From the NCBI RefSeq assembly GCF_028283785.1, contig NZ_JAPWKB010000019.1, positions 578,001 through 642,000 of the forward strand: a stretch of 64,000 nucleotides of DNA, given 5' to 3'. Every line of letters starts with the position of its first letter. Within the stretch, counting starts at the first letter, position 1. The translations under genes were made by a program, and so were the position numbers. Shown here one piece after another: positions 60,266-64,000 of this stretch. Below the pieces are notes generated by a model. That model searched no databases, was not told where the DNA came from, and saw nothing but the letters and a program-made list of their open reading frames with translations. Source of the DNA: Paraburkholderia sp. (GTDB lineage Bacteria > Pseudomonadota > Gammaproteobacteria > Burkholderiales > Burkholderiaceae).

Positions 60266-61110
60266 GCGTGAACCGGCCGCGTTCGCGCGCGCGGCTCGCG
60301 CAAACGGCCGCGCGCAGACAGGCGCATCCAGTGGCGCAACGCCACCAGCGCACCGATCACGCTCATCATCGAGCCGGGAATCCATAGCAACAAGCCGCCA
60401 ATCTGCTGATCGCGCATCGGGCTGAGCCACGTGAATGCGCGTCCGCAAATCGAATACACGGGATACAGCTCGTGTGACGAGAAAAAGATAAACGCGCCCA
60501 GCGCGATCTGCGGTGGAATCGCGGCGATCACGACGAGAATGCGCCGCCCCGGCGCCAGTCGCGCAGGCGGCGCGGGTCGCGGATCGAGCACCAGCCACCA
60601 GAACAGCAACCCGTCGATCACCATGCTCCAGTTCATCACGCGATACAGCCGCCAGTCGAGCATCGCGACGAAGTGAACCGGCGACAGCAACCAGAAATAA
60701 ATCAGCCCGACAAACAGCGTCACCGCGACGACCGGATGCATCAGCACGTCCACCGTCTTGCGGACCGCGTACGTGCGCATCACGGGCCGCAGAAAACCTT
60801 GCCGACAGCTAAACGGAATCCCCGCGCGCAGCGCCGGACCGGGATACGACAGCGCGATAAAAAACGGCCCGAGATGATGCAGCACCAGATGCTGCGCGCG
60901 ATGCATGAAAAACTCGTGTTCGAAGAAATAATCGAGGCGCGTGTGCAGCGCGATATACAAGGCCGTCAGCCCGAACCAGAACGACACGCGACGCAGCAGC
61001 GTGACGCGTGCTTTCGACGCGCCGCGCACGAACAGCACGGCGCTCAGCACGATCGCGATCACGACGGTCGGCGACGGTTCCCACGGATCGAGCCAGGCGA
61101 GCAGATTCAT
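60184..61110 (-). CDS. CtaG-like cytochrome c oxidase assembly protein
   Basis: A 308-residue polytopic membrane protein with seven or so helices. Family markers of the caa3-type CtaG group are visible: MNLLAWLDPWEPSP near the start, FFMHRAQHLVLHHLGPFF with conserved His near residue 70, and the FFSSHELYPVYS segment. It probably helps copper or haem delivery to a terminal oxidase, in keeping with the Sco gene next to it. The last ~30 residues (from TRPVHAQAER on) are encoded across the GNAT gene and look non-family, so the real end may be earlier in evolution. Confidence 0.85.
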   Translation of the reverse strand: MNLLAWLDPWEPSPTVVIAIVLSAVLFVRGASKARVTLLRRVSFWFGLTALYIALHTRLDYFFEHEFFMHRAQHLVLHHLGPFFIALSYPGPALRAGIPFSCRQGFLRPVMRTYAVRKTVDVLMHPVVAVTLFVGLIYFWLLSPVHFVAMLDWRLYRVMNWSMVIDGLLFWWLVLDPRPAPPARLAPGRRILVVIAAIPPQIALGAFIFFSSHELYPVYSICGRAFTWLSPMRDQQIGGLLLWIPGSMMSVIGALVALRHWMRLSARGRLREPRARTRPVHAQAERIHTCGMPSSSCTSDTGAKPNAP

Positions 61111-61256
61111 CGGCGGCGTTGAAATGTTGCTGGAACGACGCGTGCGGTGGACAACGGGCGTTCGGGTCGTTCGGGTCTCATGGGTTCGGTGTGCGTTCGG
61201 GTTTCATACTGTGGGCAAGTGCTCGCGGTCATCGACGGTCGATCGTGCGGGCACGT

Positions 61257-61904
61257 TCACGCGGGATCGTCGATCACGCGGCGCAGGTCGTGCGCGATCG
61301 TGTCTGGCGAGTCGTGGTCGGTGGCGAGCAGGCGGGCGTGGCCTTGTGCGTCGAATACATAGACCGCCGAGCTATGCGTGACCTCGTAATCGCCACGCGC
61401 ATCGCGCTTTTCCATCTGATACGCGATGCGGTAGCGCTTCGCGAGCGACTCGATCTGCGCGTCGCTGCCGGTCAGCCCCAGCGCGTGTTGCGGATCGAAT
61501 GCGCCGACATAGTCGTGAAGCGCCTTCGGTGTGTCGCGGGCGGGATCGACGGTGATGAACAGGATGCGCACTTTCGACGCGTCCGGCCCGAGTTTGCCGA
61601 TCACCTGCATTAGCCGTCCCATCGTTTCGGGACAGACGTCCGGGCAATGCGTGTAGCCGAAATACACCAGCGACGCGCGTCCCTTGAAGCTCGCGCCATC
61701 GACGGGCTTGCCGAGATCGTCGGTCAGCGCAAAATCGAGGTCGGGCAGATGGCCGCTGACGTCGGCGAGTTGCCAGTGTGCGTCGTGCCGCGTGCAACCG
61801 GCAAGCGTCGCGACCACGCCCAGCGTCAGCGCTGCACGAACGGCGATACGCCATGATGTGCACAGGCGAAGAAGACGGCGTAAAACGGCGTAGGTGGGGA
61901 ACAA
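61257..61904 (-). CDS. SCO1/SenC copper chaperone lipoprotein
   Basis: A 215-residue protein with an N-terminal lipobox (LAGC at about residues 34-37), so a membrane-anchored periplasmic lipoprotein. The thioredoxin-like domain has the copper motif CPDVCP (FGYTHCPDVCPETM) and the later His in TDHDSPDTI. SCO proteins load copper into the CuA site of cytochrome c oxidase. It lies directly upstream of the CtaG-like gene on the same strand, 146 bases apart, which supports an oxidase assembly role. Confidence 0.92.
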   Translation of the reverse strand: MFPTYAVLRRLLRLCTSWRIAVRAALTLGVVATLAGCTRHDAHWQLADVSGHLPDLDFALTDDLGKPVDGASFKGRASLVYFGYTHCPDVCPETMGRLMQVIGKLGPDASKVRILFITVDPARDTPKALHDYVGAFDPQHALGLTGSDAQIESLAKRYRIAYQMEKRDARGDYEVTHSSAVYVFDAQGHARLLATDHDSPDTIAHDLRRVIDDPA

Positions 61905-62242
61905 AACAGGTGTCGATTACTCGATTTAAAGACCGGCCCGGCGAAGCGCGCCCCGGCGATGCTGAACCGGTTCGACCGGTCGATGTCGTTGCGACTGTAT
62001 CGCAAATCAGAGGCCGGCGTCGTAGGATAGCCCGCATTATCAGCGCACGACGCAGCGTCGTGCGTTGGACTGAAAGCCACGTGTAGCCGGATCGACGGCG
62101 TTTTGAACGGACGGGAACACGGGCGTCCGCGTCGAAGCCGATGCACGCGGCCTCGAAGCTTACTTTCTCGAAAATTTGACCGATGCGCGGTAAGATGCGC
62201 ACACTTTTCCGGCTGCGAGCGGCTGAAAGGCAAGATAAACCG
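61905..62242. other. Divergent intergenic region, sco to otsB
   Basis: About 338 bases between divergent genes. It must hold both promoters, but no near-consensus -35/-10 pair stands out. No RNA gene or repeat is visible. The trehalose genes downstream are often stress-induced, but I cannot see a specific operator. Confidence 0.4.
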
Positions 62243-62992
62243 ATGCAACCACTTCCGGCTGTTCTGTCTCCGAGCGAGACGGCTTTCTTTTTCGACTTCG
62301 ACGGCACGCTCGTCGAACTCGCTCCGACGCCCGACGGCGTGCTGGTGCAACCCGAGGTCGTGCCGCTGCTGAACGAACTGCGGCGCCTGACCAATGGCGC
62401 GGTGGCGATCGTGTCGGGCCGCGGGATCGACAGCATCGATGCGTTTCTCGGCCTGCCCGAAATGCCGATCGCCGGTTTGCACGGCGCCGAGCGGCGCGAC
62501 GCGAACGGCGACACGCAACGCATCGGCTTTCACGATGAGCGTCTGCTGCGCATGGAGCAGGTGCTCGCGGAGGTCGTCAACGCGAATCCCGGCATGCTGC
62601 TCGAAATCAAGGGCGCGGCGCTCGCGCTGCACTATCGCAACGCGCCGGACAAAGAGGCGCTCGCGCGCACCGCCACCGAACGCCTCGTCGCGGATTACCC
62701 GAGCGCGTACGTGTTGCAGCCGGGCAAGATGGTCTACGAAATCAAGCCGAAAGACGTCGACAAAGGCCGCGCGATGCGCGCGTTTCTCGACGAGCCGCCG
62801 TTCGCGGGCCGCAATCCCGTGTTCGCCGGCGACGATCTCACCGACGAGAAAGGCTTCGCTGTCGTCAATGAAAAAGGTGGGTTGTCGATCAAGGTCGGCG
62901 CGGGCGAGACCATCGCCACGTCGCGGATCGAATCGGTCGGCGCGCTGATCCAATGGCTCGGCGCGATCGTCGCGGCGGCGCGCGGAGCCTGA
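62243..62992 (+). CDS. otsB: Trehalose-6-phosphate phosphatase
   Basis: A 249-residue HAD-family phosphatase that turns trehalose 6-phosphate into the osmoprotectant trehalose. Motif I is FFFDFDGTLVELAP, motif II is VSGR, motif III Lys in YEIKPKDVDKG, and motif IV GDDLTDEKGF. The ATG at 62243 (MQPLPAVLSP) is preferred. A longer frame starts at 62183. It lies 49 bases before otsA. Confidence 0.95.
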   Translation: MQPLPAVLSPSETAFFFDFDGTLVELAPTPDGVLVQPEVVPLLNELRRLTNGAVAIVSGRGIDSIDAFLGLPEMPIAGLHGAERRDANGDTQRIGFHDERLLRMEQVLAEVVNANPGMLLEIKGAALALHYRNAPDKEALARTATERLVADYPSAYVLQPGKMVYEIKPKDVDKGRAMRAFLDEPPFAGRNPVFAGDDLTDEKGFAVVNEKGGLSIKVGAGETIATSRIESVGALIQWLGAIVAAARGA

Positions 62993-63041
62993 TGGCCTTG
63001 TCGACTTTTTATCATCATCTTCAGCAGGAAAATCGCGCGTC

Positions 63042-64000
63042 ATGAGCCGATTGATCATCGTATCGAACCGGGTCGCGCCGATCTCGGAAGGCGGCCCGGC
63101 CGCAGGCGGCCTCGCGGTGGGCGTGTACGACGCGCTGAAGGAAACCGGCGGTATGTGGTTCGGCTGGAGCGGCGACGTGCTCGCGTCCGGTCAGCCGCAG
63201 ATCAAGGTCGAGGAACGCGGACCGGTGACGTTCGCGACCATCGGCCTGATGCGCCGCGATTACGACCAGTACTACCGGGGTTTCTCGAACGCGACGCTGT
63301 GGCCGGCATTCCACTATCGCGCGGATCTGTTGCAGTACAACCGTCACGATTTCGAAGGCTACGGACGCGTCAACGCGTGGCTCGCGCAGCAACTCGTGCC
63401 GCTGCTGCGCGACGACGACGTGATCTGGGTGCACGACTATCACCTGATTCCGTTCGCGCAGGCGTTGCGCGCGGCCGGCGTGAAAAACCGCATCGGCTTT
63501 TTCCTGCACATTCCGTTTCCGGCGTCGCAAGTGCTGCTGGCCGTGCCGCCGCATCGCGAACTGGTCGAGGCCTTGTGCTCGTTCGATCTGATCGGGTTTC
63601 AGACCGCGCCGGATTTGCGCGCGTTCTGCGATTACATCGTCAACGAGGCGAACGGCGAAGTGGATAGCGCGGCGCAGGGCGAAGGACCGTCGACCATTCG
63701 CGCGTTCGGCCGCACGTTGCGTGCGGCCGCGTATCCGATCGGCGTGTATCCGGATGAAATCGCGGAACTGGCGAAAGCCGGCGATCGCGGCAAGCCGGTT
63801 CGCACGATGAAAAAGACGCTGCACGAACGCAAGCTGGTGATGAGCGTCGACCGGCTCGATTATTCGAAGGGCCTCGTAGAACGTTTCCGTGCGTTCGAGC
63901 GGCTGCTGGACCATGTTCCCGCGCAACGCGACAAGGTATCGTTCCTTCAGATCGCGCCGCCGACGCGTGCCGATCTGAACACGTATCAGGACATCCGTTT
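63042..64000 (+). CDS. otsA: Trehalose-6-phosphate synthase, 3' end outside window
   Basis: A GT20 glycosyltransferase that joins UDP-glucose and glucose 6-phosphate. Visible motifs are SRLIIVSNRVAP, the GGLAVGVYDAL loop, IWVHDYHLIPFAQALR, the FFLHIPFPAS stretch, and DRLDYSKGLVERF near the edge. About 319 residues of a usual 460-480 are present. AGGAAAA precedes the ATG at 63042. It forms an otsB-otsA pair with the gene upstream. Confidence 0.94.
   Translation, partial: MSRLIIVSNRVAPISEGGPAAGGLAVGVYDALKETGGMWFGWSGDVLASGQPQIKVEERGPVTFATIGLMRRDYDQYYRGFSNATLWPAFHYRADLLQYNRHDFEGYGRVNAWLAQQLVPLLRDDDVIWVHDYHLIPFAQALRAAGVKNRIGFFLHIPFPASQVLLAVPPHRELVEALCSFDLIGFQTAPDLRAFCDYIVNEANGEVDSAAQGEGPSTIRAFGRTLRAAAYPIGVYPDEIAELAKAGDRGKPVRTMKKTLHERKLVMSVDRLDYSKGLVERFRAFERLLDHVPAQRDKVSFLQIAPPTRADLNTYQDIR

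Overview
The window is a 64 kb piece of a high-GC (about 63%) betaproteobacterial chromosome. Gene order and protein sequences point to Burkholderiaceae, most likely Paraburkholderia or a close relative, on the primary chromosome. Evidence includes the DUF177-rpmF-plsX-fab-rpoE-mucABD-lepA-lepB-rnc-era-recO-pdxJ-acpS block, EF-P with Arg32 next to EarP, and RecO and RNase III with long low-complexity extensions. I see no insertion sequence, prophage, CRISPR array or integron. This is mostly core genome, and the unusual signals lie in gene structure and regulation rather than in accessory cargo.

Layout: 1-5000 carries (minus strand) a phospholipase D-like lipoprotein cut by the window edge, a bile acid:Na+ symporter family transporter, a MATE pump and a small S4 RNA-binding protein. 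5000-9300 has two small Lys/Ala-rich secreted proteins, a UvrD-like helicase and an unrecognised cytosolic protein. 9600-12300 has azlC-azlD with an adjacent AraC regulator, then creA. 12400-16600 has two tRNA-Asn genes, fdxA, pncB, a lutC-type gene and a 2-hydroxyacid dehydrogenase. 16600-22300 has rmuC, a GNAT gene with a small membrane protein, and a molybdenum cofactor cluster (moeA, mobA, moaA). moaA is broken by a one-base frameshift. 22500-31100 has rne diverging from rluC, then an HAD phosphatase, a Rieske protein and an S49 peptidase, facing a methyltransferase/maf pair.

31187-46061 is a long plus-strand run: a near-consensus promoter, DUF177, rpmF, then the fatty acid genes plsX-fabH-fabD-fabG-acpP-fabF, a YgfX-like gene, the envelope-stress module rpoE-mucA-mucB-mucD, a glutaredoxin-like gene, lepA and lepB. 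It continues with rnc-era-recO-pdxJ-acpS-nagZ to 51633, closed by a strong palindromic terminator. Facing it are an NtrC-type regulator with a degenerate GAFTGA loop, a CsbD-like protein, efp and earP. The right end has uvrC-pgsA, a tRNA-Gly/tRNA-Gly/tRNA-Cys operon with its own promoter and terminator, a GNAT gene overlapping tail-to-tail with a CtaG-like gene, a Sco protein, and the trehalose genes otsB-otsA (otsA runs off the right edge).

How the genes work together: plsX, fabHDGF, acpP and acpS supply and activate the fatty acid machinery. RpoE-MucAB-MucD sense and repair envelope damage. LepB processes exported proteins. Rnc, Rne, Era, RluC and LepA serve RNA processing and translation. 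EarP modifies EF-P. UvrC, RecO, RmuC and the helicase act on DNA repair and recombination.
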